A stretch of 64,000 bases of DNA from DATFVA01 sp963800255 (lineage in GTDB: Bacteria; Bacteroidota; Ignavibacteria; Ignavibacteriales; Ignavibacteriaceae): positions 247,341 through 311,340 of the forward strand of contig CAWDAK010000015.1 in assembly GCA_963800255.1 (NCBI GenBank). Direction: 5' to 3'. Below the pieces are notes generated by a model, which saw only the letters and a list, made by a program, of their open reading frames with translations, searched no databases and was not told the DNA's origin. How positions within the stretch are numbered: the first letter of the stretch is position 1; the number at the start of each line of letters is the position of its first letter. Below, one piece after another: positions 1-8,784 of this stretch. The translations under genes were made by a program, and so were the position numbers.

Positions 1-438
1 TATTCCGCTCCTTGGTCTTGCTTCATTCCTGAACTTGGTTTGAATCTGGTACCATATCTGGGGCATATCCTTATATGACTTCAACACGTTCCTTGCATGA
101 AACGTCATAATTTCTTCATGCGTAGGCGCAAGCACATACTCTCTGTTCGTTACCTGGAAAAGTATATCACCGAAGGCTTCAACTCGTCCCGTCTCTTCCC
201 AGATTTCTTTAGGGTTCAAAGCCGGAAGATGAAATTCCTGCCCCCCTATTGCATCCATTTCTTCACGGATAATTTCAGAAATTTTCCTGACTACACGGTA
301 ACCAACCGGCAGGAACGAATAAATGCCCGCAGAAACCATACGTACCATACCCGACCTGAGCATAAGAATATGACTGGTAACTACGGCATCACTTGGAACT
401 TCTTTTAAGGTAGGGACAAAGGATTTGCTTAATCTCAT
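1..438 (-). CDS. proS: Prolyl-tRNA synthetase, N-terminal part (cut by window edge)
   Basis: The minus strand encodes 146 residues from an ATG at 438 and runs off the left edge of the window. The translation begins MRLSKSFVPTLKEVP and contains class II aminoacyl-tRNA synthetase motifs: the APTHEE segment and FRNEARPRSG (motif 2 region). This is the bacterial-type ProS, which charges tRNA-Pro with proline in the cytoplasm. It is divergent from ppa, with about 147 bp between the two starts. An open frame on the other strand (97-408) is only its antisense shadow. Confidence 0.93.
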   Translation of the reverse strand, partial: MRLSKSFVPTLKEVPSDAVVTSHILMLRSGMVRMVSAGIYSFLPVGYRVVRKISEIIREEMDAIGGQEFHLPALNPKEIWEETGRVEAFGDILFQVTNREYVLAPTHEEIMTFHARNVLKSYKDMPQIWYQIQTKFRNEARPRSGI

Positions 439-585
439 AGTGTTATATCTGATAAAAGGATAATAAAAACTTTAAATAGTTGTCAAAAATAAAGATTTGA
501 TGATGCTTATCAAAATAAGACTGATTGGAATTTTATTTGCCCTTTTTAAAATATAATTTCGAACTGTAAAAAATTTAAGGATAAT

Positions 586-1143
586 ATGAAATTAGTAAGC
601 AACCCATGGCATTCGGTAACTCCGGGAAATGATGTTCCCCGTATTGTGAACAGTATTATAGAGATCCCCAAAGGCTCTAAAGGCAAATACGAACTGGATA
701 AGGCAAGCGGACTCCTGCGGCTTGACCGCGTTCTGTTTTCTTCCGTGCACTACCCTGCGAATTACGGATTCATCCCTCAAACGTATTGCGATGACAAAGA
801 TCCGCTGGATATCCTGGTGATATGTTCAATTGATGTTGACCCCCTGTGTATAATTGAAAGTAAGGTAATAGGGGTTATGCATATGATTGACCAGGAGGAG
901 GCAGATGACAAGATAATCGCCGTTGCTAAAAATGATATGTCAGTTAATTATATAAATGATATAAATGAACTCCCTCCCCATACGTCTGTGGAACTCAGAC
1001 GATTTTTTGAGGACTACAAGAAACTCGAACAGAAGGAAGTACTGGTAAAAGATTTCCTGGGGAAAGAAAAGGCGTACAAAATTATTGAGGATAGTCTTGC
1101 AATGTATAAAGATAATGCTGAGACATTAAGGGCTATATCTTAG
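586..1143 (+). CDS. ppa: Inorganic pyrophosphatase (family I)
   Basis: A 185-residue soluble enzyme hydrolysing pyrophosphate to two phosphates, which drives biosynthetic reactions. The family I metal-binding signature is at residues 70-76 (DKDPLDI), with typical flanking motifs such as the substrate-binding GKYELDK and HYPANYGFIPQT. The signature's second position is Lys where Gly, Ser, Asp or Asn is usual; the acidic ligands D70, D72 and D75 are retained. The ATG is preceded by an AAGGA ribosome binding site. Its last 11 bases overlap the convergent trhP gene. Confidence 0.95.
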   Translation: MKLVSNPWHSVTPGNDVPRIVNSIIEIPKGSKGKYELDKASGLLRLDRVLFSSVHYPANYGFIPQTYCDDKDPLDILVICSIDVDPLCIIESKVIGVMHMIDQEEADDKIIAVAKNDMSVNYINDINELPPHTSVELRRFFEDYKKLEQKEVLVKDFLGKEKAYKIIEDSLAMYKDNAETLRAIS

Positions 1144-2374
1144 GTTTTATAAGCTTCTTATGAGGCGCTTCTTTAATAAGGTATACAGCATCCCTCGCTC
1201 TGACTGTTTCCTTACATATAAAGGTAACCCTTGACCCTTTTGATGCTGATTTTATCCGGAGCTCGTCCTGAATTATATTTTTAACTTTGAGCTGAACTAC
1301 CCCGGTAGTTTCTCCGATGATATAAATTTCATCTCCTTCTGTAAGGGTGCCTGAATCAATAACAATATAGGCTGCACTGGCATGCTTGTAATAATTTAAT
1401 ACTTTGCCGAGATACTCTTTCCTCCGGTTTGCCTTGCTGCCATATATATCGGCGTATGCTTCCGAACCGGGTGTATTAAGATAAAAACCTGTGGAAAATC
1501 CGCGGTTGAATACCTTTTCAAGTTCTGCAGTTAATTCTATTTTAATCTCGGGAGTAAGTTTGCCTTCAAAATAAAGATCGATCGCTTTCCGGTAGGCTGA
1601 AGTTACTGCGGCAGCGTACTCGGGACTCCTCTTCCTGCCTTCAATCTTAAATGAATCAACCCCTGTTTCAATCAACTGATCGATGAAACCAAGGGTACAA
1701 AGATCTTCAGGAGATAAAACATAATCTTCGCCCACGATCATACTCTTGCCTATGGTTGGGTCATAAACCTCGTATTCCCTCCGGCATGGCTGGATACATT
1801 CTCCGCGATTGGCGCTTTTCCCGAAAAGATGGTGACTCATAAAACATCTGCCGCTTACTGCAATACACATAGCTCCGTGTATAAAAACTTCAATCTCAAG
1901 GTCAGTGAGGGCACGAACTTTTTTAATATCCTCCAGTGAGCATTCTCTTGCTAGCACGATTCTATCAGCCCCCATTTCTTTATAAAAATTTGCTGCCAGG
2001 GAATTGGAAACAGATCCCTGTGTGGAAATACAAAAGGGCATACCAGCTTCTTTGCATAATTGTACAACTGAAAAGTCCCAACAAATTATTTTATCTACGC
2101 CTGCTTTTTTCGCCTGCAGGATTATATCCCTTAGCTGGTTTAATTCTTCTTCATATATGATTGTATTAAGGGTGAGGTACGTCCTTACGTTGTTTTCTTT
2201 ACAGTAAGATACCAGTTCCGGGAGGTTTTCGGCTTTGAAGTTAGAAGCCTTAGCGCGCATATTCAGCTTTTCAACGCCGAAGTAAACGGCATCAGCCCCT
2301 GCATTTACCACTGAGGTAAGCATGGTCTTATTACCGGCAGGGGCCATAAGCTCTGGTTTGTTTTTCTTAATCAT
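1133..2374 (-). CDS. trhP: U32-family tRNA 5-hydroxyuridine synthesis protein (TrhP/YegQ-like)
   Basis: A 413-residue U32 protein. The U32 signature is visible at residues 162-180 (EVFIHGAMC then SGRCFMS), and C170, C177, C193 and C197 form a four-cysteine set that could hold an iron-sulfur cluster. Family members TrhP/YegQ use prephenate-derived chemistry to hydroxylate U34 of tRNAs, although older annotation calls them peptidases. A beta-barrel-like C-terminal region follows about residue 330. It converges on ppa with an 11-bp overlap. TrhP is preferred over the 23S rRNA enzyme RlhA on length and overall pattern; RlhA is usually much longer. Confidence 0.82.
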   Translation of the reverse strand: MIKKNKPELMAPAGNKTMLTSVVNAGADAVYFGVEKLNMRAKASNFKAENLPELVSYCKENNVRTYLTLNTIIYEEELNQLRDIILQAKKAGVDKIICWDFSVVQLCKEAGMPFCISTQGSVSNSLAANFYKEMGADRIVLARECSLEDIKKVRALTDLEIEVFIHGAMCIAVSGRCFMSHHLFGKSANRGECIQPCRREYEVYDPTIGKSMIVGEDYVLSPEDLCTLGFIDQLIETGVDSFKIEGRKRSPEYAAAVTSAYRKAIDLYFEGKLTPEIKIELTAELEKVFNRGFSTGFYLNTPGSEAYADIYGSKANRRKEYLGKVLNYYKHASAAYIVIDSGTLTEGDEIYIIGETTGVVQLKVKNIIQDELRIKSASKGSRVTFICKETVRARDAVYLIKEAPHKKLIKPKI

Positions 2375-2439
2375 AGATAATCTGTTGACTTATATATACG
2401 TATCGGTCTAGATGCCATTTAATAGTATTGAGAAGGAAG

Positions 2440-3690
2440 TTATGATTTCTCTTCCCAGATTTTAGCTATTTCAATAATCACTCTTACTGCCATTTCCATA
2501 TCCTGGATTGCAACCCATTCTACCTTTGAGTGGAAGCTGTGTTCGCCGGCAAAGATATTAGGACAGGGTAATCCCATAAATGAAAGTCTTGATCCATCTG
2601 TACCACCGCGGATAGGATGCATAATAGGTTCAATATCAAGGTTCTTCATTGCCTGCTCAGCGTAATCAATAACCTGCTGATGCTGTATGAGTATTTCCTT
2701 CATATTGCGGTATTGTTCAGTAACCTCAAATTCAAGTTTGGCTGCCGGATATTTTTTAACTGTCTTCTCTGCGAGGCCCTTTAAGAAAGTCTCATATTCT
2801 TTGAGTTTGGGAGTATCAAAATCCCTGATGATAAATTTTAATATAGCAAGTTCTTCATTTCCGTTAATGTTTGTGCAGTGAACATAACCTTCACGTCCTT
2901 CAGTAGTCTCTGGAGAAAGTTTGTCTTTCGGCAGGCTTTCCATAAATTCAGCTGCTACCCTTACAGCATTAACCATTATACCCTTCGCATAACCGGGATG
3001 AATATTTTTGCCATGTATCTTGATAGTAACTGCATCAGCACTGAATGTTTCTGATTCAACCTCGCCACGGCTCTGACCATCCACGGTGTAAGCGTACTTT
3101 GCACCGAATTTCTTAACATCAAATTTTTCTGTTCCTCTGCCGACTTCCTCATCAGGAGTAAAACAAATTTTTACAGGACCATGTTTTACCTCCGGGTGGG
3201 TAAGCCAGTAATTAACTGCATCTACTATTTCAGCTACCCCGGATTTATTGTCTGCACCGAGAAGAGTGGTACCATCTGTAGTTATTATGTCAAAACCTAT
3301 CATATTTTTTAAGTCGGGATTCTCACTCTCAAGTATAACCTGGGAAGGATCTTTCGGAAGTTTAATATCTCCTCCCTGGTAGTTCTTATGAATAACAGGA
3401 TTGACACCTGCACCGCTTACTGCCGGAGAAGTATCAACATGAGCAATAAATCCTATTGCAGGAACAGTTTTATCACTGTTAGAGGGAAGGGTTGCCATCA
3501 CATAACCATTTTCGTCCATGTGGGCGTCTTGCAGCCCCATTTTCTTTAATTCCTCAGCGAGGTCTTTTGAAAGAACTTTCTGCTTTTCTGAAGAAGGAAA
3601 GGAAGTTGATTCTTCATCTGATTGAGTATCATATTTTACGTATTTCAGGAAACGATCTACGCAGGTAAATTTATATTTATCATCAAACAT
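2440..3690 (-). CDS. pepT: Peptidase T (tripeptide aminopeptidase, M20 family)
   Basis: A 416-residue cytoplasmic di-zinc aminopeptidase releasing the N-terminal residue of tripeptides. M20 motifs are complete: H84 and D86 in AHVDTS, bridging D147 in LLGADNKSG, the catalytic E181/E182 pair in TPDEEVGRG, and the C-terminal His ligand in GEHSFHS. HPIRGGTDGS is the typical PepT substrate-binding segment. The length matches PepT, and the start is the ATG at 3690. It lies 65 bp downstream of trhP's start on the same strand and is separated from the upstream OmpA-like gene by a hairpin terminator. Confidence 0.95.
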   Translation of the reverse strand: MFDDKYKFTCVDRFLKYVKYDTQSDEESTSFPSSEKQKVLSKDLAEELKKMGLQDAHMDENGYVMATLPSNSDKTVPAIGFIAHVDTSPAVSGAGVNPVIHKNYQGGDIKLPKDPSQVILESENPDLKNMIGFDIITTDGTTLLGADNKSGVAEIVDAVNYWLTHPEVKHGPVKICFTPDEEVGRGTEKFDVKKFGAKYAYTVDGQSRGEVESETFSADAVTIKIHGKNIHPGYAKGIMVNAVRVAAEFMESLPKDKLSPETTEGREGYVHCTNINGNEELAILKFIIRDFDTPKLKEYETFLKGLAEKTVKKYPAAKLEFEVTEQYRNMKEILIQHQQVIDYAEQAMKNLDIEPIMHPIRGGTDGSRLSFMGLPCPNIFAGEHSFHSKVEWVAIQDMEMAVRVIIEIAKIWEEKS

Positions 3691-3780
3691 TGGTACCTCT
3701 AGTTTTTTATAGTTGGGTTAACTAAACTATCTAAAATCGTCAAGACTATCAACAAAAAGCACCTGCAGGCTGTTACATGA

Positions 3781-3811
3781 AAGACCGTCCCTTGCTATCT
3801 GAGACGGTCTT
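3781..3811 (-). terminator. Hairpin terminator after the OmpA-like gene
   Basis: A perfect 9-bp inverted repeat, AAGACCGTC (3781-3789) with GACGGTCTT (3803-3811), around a 13-nt loop. It lies 30 bp past the stop of the OmpA-like gene (3842) and upstream of pepT. Read on the minus strand the stem ends in a short TTT run, so it most likely ends the OmpA transcript. Confidence 0.75.
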
Positions 3812-3841
3812 TATGTTAATTGAAGATGTTAGAAAGATTGA

Positions 3842-5302
3842 TTACTGGTTATTTTCAATAACCTTTATTTCAACTCTGCGGTTCATGGCTCTGCCTTCCG
3901 GAGTATCATTTGAAGCTACCGGATTGGATTCGCCGTAAGGGACTACCTCAAGACGTGACCGGTCAATTCCCTTGTTGATAAGGTAATCAACTACCGATTG
4001 AGCTCTCCTTCGGGAAAGGTCCATATTATAGGAATCAGAACCTACTGCATCGGTATATCCTTCTACCCTCCAGCGGGTATTGGAATTATCTTTCATCGTT
4101 TTCGCCAGGTTATCCAGTGTTGGATAAGCACTTGGGAGGAGTGTAGCTTTATTGAATTCAAAGTTAGTATCACCGCTCAGTGTTATCTTTTTTACTACGG
4201 TATCTGCTTTTGCACATCCGTCCTCATCTACCTGTTTTCCGGCAGGTGTGTTGGGACATTTATCCTTAAAATCAGGTACACCGTCATTATCGCTGTCTTT
4301 AGGACATCCGGTATCATCTACGGCTGCGCCTTGCGGGGTTCCGGGACATTTATCGCTATTATCATACACACCGTCGCCGTCTGTATCAGGACAACCCTGT
4401 TCATTTACCTGCATTCCGGCGGGGGTATTAGGACATTTATCCAATTTATCCGGCACACCATCATTATCTGCGTCAATCGCACATCCGGTTTCGTCTACTT
4501 CCATTCCTGATTTTGTGTTAGGACATTTATCTTTGTAATCAGGAACTCCATCACCGTCTTTATCAAGCGGACATCCATACTCATCAACATCAACTCCTTT
4601 TGGGGTATTAGCACACATATCTTTTGAATCTTCAATGCCGTCGCCGTCACTGTCTGAGGTGGTAAAAAATGAATAGGCTATACCAGCCATGATAGTGACC
4701 ATATAATCATTGTTTCCATTGATTGCTAAATCATCCCAGTTATCATGGGGACTAAAATATCCTCCCAGGCCAAGGTTCATATTAATAGATTTAGAAAGTA
4801 GAAACCTAAGTCCAAGTTCAGCCTGGAAAATAGTTTCCTGTTTATCATATTTACCCAGAAGATTATTAGTGAGGGCATTATCATTATTATCCCTTGGGTT
4901 GAACCATAGGTAGGTTGCTCCTACACCAACGTAAGGAAAGACTGCCTCCTCTATCGAAAATGTGTATGTAAGGTCTCCTCCTATACCTGTCATATTTGTT
5001 CTGAATACATCCGATGTTCTCGAGTTGTCTTCTCCGCCTATGTATCCAGCCAACACGAAACCTTTAATTCCAAATATCCCCTGGTTGGTGGTTGGAAAAA
5101 AATATTCGAGCACACCTCTACCCATAATATCTGGCCGTACCCTATCGTAATCGGTTTTGGCCAGGCTTACTCCCGCTTCAGCACCCAGCATGAGAGTTCC
5201 TGAGAATGCGTGATGTTTTATGTTCCGGTTGGTTTGAGAAATAATTGGGCTGTTGATTAACATCATTATCACAGCAATTAAAGCTGTTAGTCTCAACTTC
5301 AT
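3842..5302 (-). CDS. OmpA-family outer-membrane protein with thrombospondin type 3 repeats
   Basis: A 486-residue envelope protein in three parts. A signal peptide (about residues 1-22) leads into an N-terminal beta-barrel-like region to about 210. Next come five calcium-binding thrombospondin type 3 repeats (about 215-365) with DxDxDG(V/I)xD and CPNTPxG motifs. The C-terminal OmpA domain (about 370-486) has the peptidoglycan-binding pattern with GYTDAVGS and LSRRRAQSV. Such proteins tether the outer membrane to the cell wall and are abundant in Bacteroidota/Ignavibacteria. The start has a GGAAG ribosome binding site and the gene is monocistronic, ending at a hairpin terminator. Confidence 0.93.
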   Translation of the reverse strand: MKLRLTALIAVIMMLINSPIISQTNRNIKHHAFSGTLMLGAEAGVSLAKTDYDRVRPDIMGRGVLEYFFPTTNQGIFGIKGFVLAGYIGGEDNSRTSDVFRTNMTGIGGDLTYTFSIEEAVFPYVGVGATYLWFNPRDNNDNALTNNLLGKYDKQETIFQAELGLRFLLSKSINMNLGLGGYFSPHDNWDDLAINGNNDYMVTIMAGIAYSFFTTSDSDGDGIEDSKDMCANTPKGVDVDEYGCPLDKDGDGVPDYKDKCPNTKSGMEVDETGCAIDADNDGVPDKLDKCPNTPAGMQVNEQGCPDTDGDGVYDNSDKCPGTPQGAAVDDTGCPKDSDNDGVPDFKDKCPNTPAGKQVDEDGCAKADTVVKKITLSGDTNFEFNKATLLPSAYPTLDNLAKTMKDNSNTRWRVEGYTDAVGSDSYNMDLSRRRAQSVVDYLINKGIDRSRLEVVPYGESNPVASNDTPEGRAMNRRVEIKVIENNQ

Positions 5303-5511
5303 AAGACTTCCTTTCCTGTCTGTTTAACATCATATTCTCTCCCAATTTAAAGGAATAGAATGTAAACCGAGTGGTTGAGATAACATGTAAGAACAATTGT
5401 GATATCTGATAACCTGTTTATTGACAAGGGATTAGTAAAGGTTTTCGGGGTTATTCTGGTTGTAAAATAACACCAGTGCAGACAGTTGAAACTTTGAGGT
5501 TAATCCTGAAT

Positions 5512-7113
5512 TTACTTCAAAAGTAATATCTTCTTTACGAAAGATGATTCTGAAGTTATGAGGGAAACGAAATAAATCCCTGAACTTAAACCTTTGCCGT
5601 CGAACTGCATACTATAGTCTCCTGCAGTCAAATAGCCGTTCTGCAGGACAGTTACAGTTTCCCCAAGGATATTTGTTATCCTCAGCAATACCTTGGTACC
5701 ACGAGGGAGATAGAAGCTTAAAGTTGTAGCCGGATTGAAGGGGTTTGGATAATTCTGATAAAGCTTTATCTGGTCGGGAATGATTTTCCCTTCCTCAACA
5801 GCATTCGGCGAAGAAAATAATAACGTAACATTCCCTACGCTTGTAACTACACTATCGATAATAATCTTATTGCTTACCGCATCTTCATATCCTATTTTCT
5901 GAGCAACAAGGTAGTAGCTGCCGAAAGGCAGGAAATTTTCTCTGAAGTTTCCGTCTGCTTGTGAAAAAGTATAAGTAATTAAATTGTTTTCAGCTGACCT
6001 TGCATAAATAATCGCATCAGTCACAATACTATCTCGTTTGCCGGCAATCCCGACTAAACCTGATATTATCCCCCCGCCGATAGAAGAATCTCTGGGCATA
6101 TAAATATCAGCATTAAGAAGGGGTGAACCTATATAGATCGAATCGGCATCCTGCCAGAATCCTGGATAGTTACCAGTTGTGTCATAGTATGACGGAACAT
6201 AGTAATCTGAAAATGATTGTATATAGTAATATCCCGGCTCGATTATATCATTAACCTTATATGAACCGTCGGGATTCACAAAAGCAGCATAGGTCCCTCC
6301 CAGGGCAGGACTATTAAGCTTACTATGCATAATTTTATCAGGCGTATGAGTCCCGCTCCTGACAATTACGATACCCTTTTTTAAGGGATAGATAGAAAGT
6401 GAATCAAATATTTTTCCAGAAACAGAATTTTGAGTAGAAGTAACCCTTACCAAATTCAGATCTGCGGAAGAAATTCCATTGGTGTCAACAAACACCTGAG
6501 TTGAACTAAGAGGATCAAACTGTTGGTCATAAAAGGAGACATAATAGGAATCCTTCTCAGCTGCTACCGTATAATTTCCCACCGGAAGTTCAACAGAATA
6601 ATTTCCATTGGCATCAGAAACACTCTGGGCAATCACAAAATTTCCGCCGTAAAGGAAGTAAACGTCAGCCGAAGGAACAGACACCCCTTCTGAGCTTATA
6701 TTTCCCTGTAACGTGCCGGAATAAAAATAATCATCATAATAATCAATTTTTATTTTAAGGTATGCGTACGGATTAACCCCATTATTGTATACATAAAGAG
6801 TATCCTCCCTGTCTTCATACGTATAATTCATATAACCCGACAGGATGCAATCCATCATAATTGAATCCCCGGGTTCAATAGTGATTGGGTACCTCCAGTA
6901 TCTGTCAAACCTCAGATAATAAAAATCATTATTACTGTAATAAATACTGTCAATTAAGAGTGTTTCGTTCCCCGTATTGATAAAATATGAATTCTGCAGG
7001 CGGTGAAATACGTCATGATATTCCAGTTCATCCGGGTAAATCTGTAATACTGGCTGGGCCTTTATCGACAGGCAGAAAAGGAACACAAAAGTTCCTGTTA
7101 CTAAAAATTTCAT
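5512..7113 (-). CDS. Secreted T9SS cargo protein with carboxypeptidase-regulatory-like domains
   Basis: A 533-residue exported protein with a signal peptide (MKFLVTGTFVFLFCLSIKAQ). The N-terminal region (about 25-125) is HYDIN/ASPM-like or Ig-like. At least two carboxypeptidase-regulatory-like or SpaA-like repeats follow, marked by DANGNYSVELPVGNYTV and DGNFRENFLPFGSYYL. The last 80 residues form a T9SS C-terminal domain beginning YQNYPNPFNP and ending in a KKILLLK-type strand. It is predicted to be cell-surface or secreted, and its enzymatic function is unknown. It is divergent from the ECF sigma operon with only 79 bp between starts, so the two may share regulation. Confidence 0.85.
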   Translation of the reverse strand: MKFLVTGTFVFLFCLSIKAQPVLQIYPDELEYHDVFHRLQNSYFINTGNETLLIDSIYYSNNDFYYLRFDRYWRYPITIEPGDSIMMDCILSGYMNYTYEDREDTLYVYNNGVNPYAYLKIKIDYYDDYFYSGTLQGNISSEGVSVPSADVYFLYGGNFVIAQSVSDANGNYSVELPVGNYTVAAEKDSYYVSFYDQQFDPLSSTQVFVDTNGISSADLNLVRVTSTQNSVSGKIFDSLSIYPLKKGIVIVRSGTHTPDKIMHSKLNSPALGGTYAAFVNPDGSYKVNDIIEPGYYYIQSFSDYYVPSYYDTTGNYPGFWQDADSIYIGSPLLNADIYMPRDSSIGGGIISGLVGIAGKRDSIVTDAIIYARSAENNLITYTFSQADGNFRENFLPFGSYYLVAQKIGYEDAVSNKIIIDSVVTSVGNVTLLFSSPNAVEEGKIIPDQIKLYQNYPNPFNPATTLSFYLPRGTKVLLRITNILGETVTVLQNGYLTAGDYSMQFDGKGLSSGIYFVSLITSESSFVKKILLLK

Positions 7114-7192
7114 ATATATTGTTTAAGTTGAGTATAATAATTATACTAATAGTAGAACAATTAAGTCAATAGTGACAAAATAATATATACCT

Positions 7193-7750
7193 TTGGCTGA
7201 ACAAAAGTTAAACTATATAAATTTTTCTAAAAATGAACTGGATGAGCTCTTTTCAGAGGCAAAAAAGGGAAATTCAACAGCATTTAGTGAATTATCTCGA
7301 TTAATAAGGGATATTTCGTATAGTTATTTTCTTTCCAAATTAAGGAGCGGAAAGATACCCAACACTGAAGACGTGGATGACCTTTCTAATAATGTCTATC
7401 TCTCATTCGCCGAACAATACCACAAAATTGAAAGTCTGGAAAACTGGCTGCGGCGTGTTTTATTTCTAACCTTTGTTAACTGGTACAAGAAGTCAAGAAA
7501 AAGAAAGACTTTTGAACTTGATGAGGCATATTACATTGAGCAGAAGGAAGAGCATCCCTCGGTTAAAATTGATGCTGAAAAAATAGTGGCAATTTTAAAC
7601 ACTCTAAGCGATGATAAGCAGCAAATCTTCAGAATGAGGTTCTGGGAAGACCTTAAATTCTCCGAAATTGCTGAAAATCTGGGTAAATCTGAGGATGCTG
7701 TTAAAAAAATGTTCTACAGAACAATCGATGAACTTAAATTAAAAATATGA
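7193..7750 (+). CDS. ECF-type RNA polymerase sigma factor
   Basis: A 185-residue sigma-70 family factor with region 2 (about residues 14-95) and region 4 (about 125-180). Region 4 carries the helix-turn-helix segment FSEIAENLGKSEDAVKK, and there is no region 3, which is typical of ECF sigmas. The start is a TTG at 7193: an in-frame stop at 7181-7183 excludes any upstream start and no in-frame ATG lies nearby. No Shine-Dalgarno is obvious, so translation may be weak or leaderless. It heads an operon with a zinc-finger anti-sigma and a TPR-CHAT protein. Confidence 0.9.
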   Translation: MAEQKLNYINFSKNELDELFSEAKKGNSTAFSELSRLIRDISYSYFLSKLRSGKIPNTEDVDDLSNNVYLSFAEQYHKIESLENWLRRVLFLTFVNWYKKSRKRKTFELDEAYYIEQKEEHPSVKIDAEKIVAILNTLSDDKQQIFRMRFWEDLKFSEIAENLGKSEDAVKKMFYRTIDELKLKI

Positions 7751-7812
7751 CGTTGTCACTTTATCATTATTGATTTTACTAATTGGTTATAAACCTGAGA
7801 AAATAAGAAAGA

Positions 7813-8774
7813 ATGGATAAGAAAGAGAAAATACTGAAACTTCTGGAAAAGAAGAGCCTGACAGCACGGGAGAAAAATGAGCTTGAATCACTCGCTGGCA
7901 GTGATAAAGAATTAACCGAATTAAAGAATACCTATGAGCAGCTTGAGAAAGTTGTCAGCCACTCTTCACATTTAAGTGAAGAAGAAATATGCGCAATATA
8001 CACTCTATAAAAACGGTCTAGTGCCGGATGATAGTTCGGTAATAGGCAGAATTCCATTTATAGAAACTCATCTGCGGAGATGCGCGGTATGTTCGGATAT
8101 TTTTAGAGAATTCAATTCAGAATACTCTGAAGTTGATAGTTTTTTATCTGAATCGATAGTGCCGGGAAAAGACTCTGCAGATCTCCCGGCAGGAACCTCC
8201 TTAAATAAGTACAAAGCTCCCCGCTATGCATTCGCATCAATACTAGTAGTAGGACTTGTTTACCTGGTTTTATACATGCTTTCTTCCTTTACTACACCTG
8301 ATTTTTATAATGATGCGGCTATAAGGAATGATTCGCAATTCTCTATAAACCGTGGAAGAGCGACGGAGAATTTCCAGAATAGTCTTAAGGCACTTGAAAA
8401 TGATAATTACGATGACGCAATTTCCTACCTTAAAAAGGACATTGAGGAAAACTCCGGAGATAAAACAATTTTTTATTCATATTATATAATGGGCTTATCA
8501 TATCTTAAGACTGCCGAACATGATTTTATTGGTTTGTTTCCCGGTTATGATCAGGAAAGAGCAGCAAAAGGCGCCGAATACCTTAAAGAAAGCATCAGGA
8601 AGAAATGATTCAGGCAGGTTCAACAATCTGAAACTTAACTCTTACTTTTACCTTGCTAAAGCAAGTATGATGCTGAAGGATGAAAAAGCAGCAAAACAAT
8701 ACTTGACGTTGGTTATAAACGGAAAAGGAAGCAAGATGGAAGAAGCCAAATATCTCCTGGGAGAAATGGAGTGA
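7813..8774 (+). pseudogene. Anti-sigma factor with zf-HC2 finger, one TM helix and TPR tail; interrupted by two +1 frameshifts
   Basis: Three overlapping reading frames (7813-8010, 7976-8608, 8520-8774) form one protein of 319 residues if one A is removed at 7985-7987 and one at 8603-8605. The corrected protein has the zf-HC2 pattern H53...H86-x3-C90-x2-C93, expected of a ZAS-type anti-sigma that holds its ECF partner. One transmembrane helix follows (about 138-159), then a TPR-like extracytoplasmic tail. The middle and last frames do not have convincing starts of their own. Both indels fall in the same octamer, GAAGAAAT. Whether they are sequencing errors, true mutations or recoding cannot be told from one sequence. 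Confidence 0.8.
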
Positions 8775-8784
8775 ATTGTGTTAA

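Noticed and set aside
97..408. Plus-strand frame of 103 codons near the left edge
   Set aside because: It is antisense to proS, whose minus-strand translation has unmistakable class II synthetase motifs.
3998..4538. Two long plus-strand frames
   Set aside because: They are antisense to the repetitive thrombospondin type 3 region of the OmpA-like gene; the low-complexity repeat keeps other frames open.
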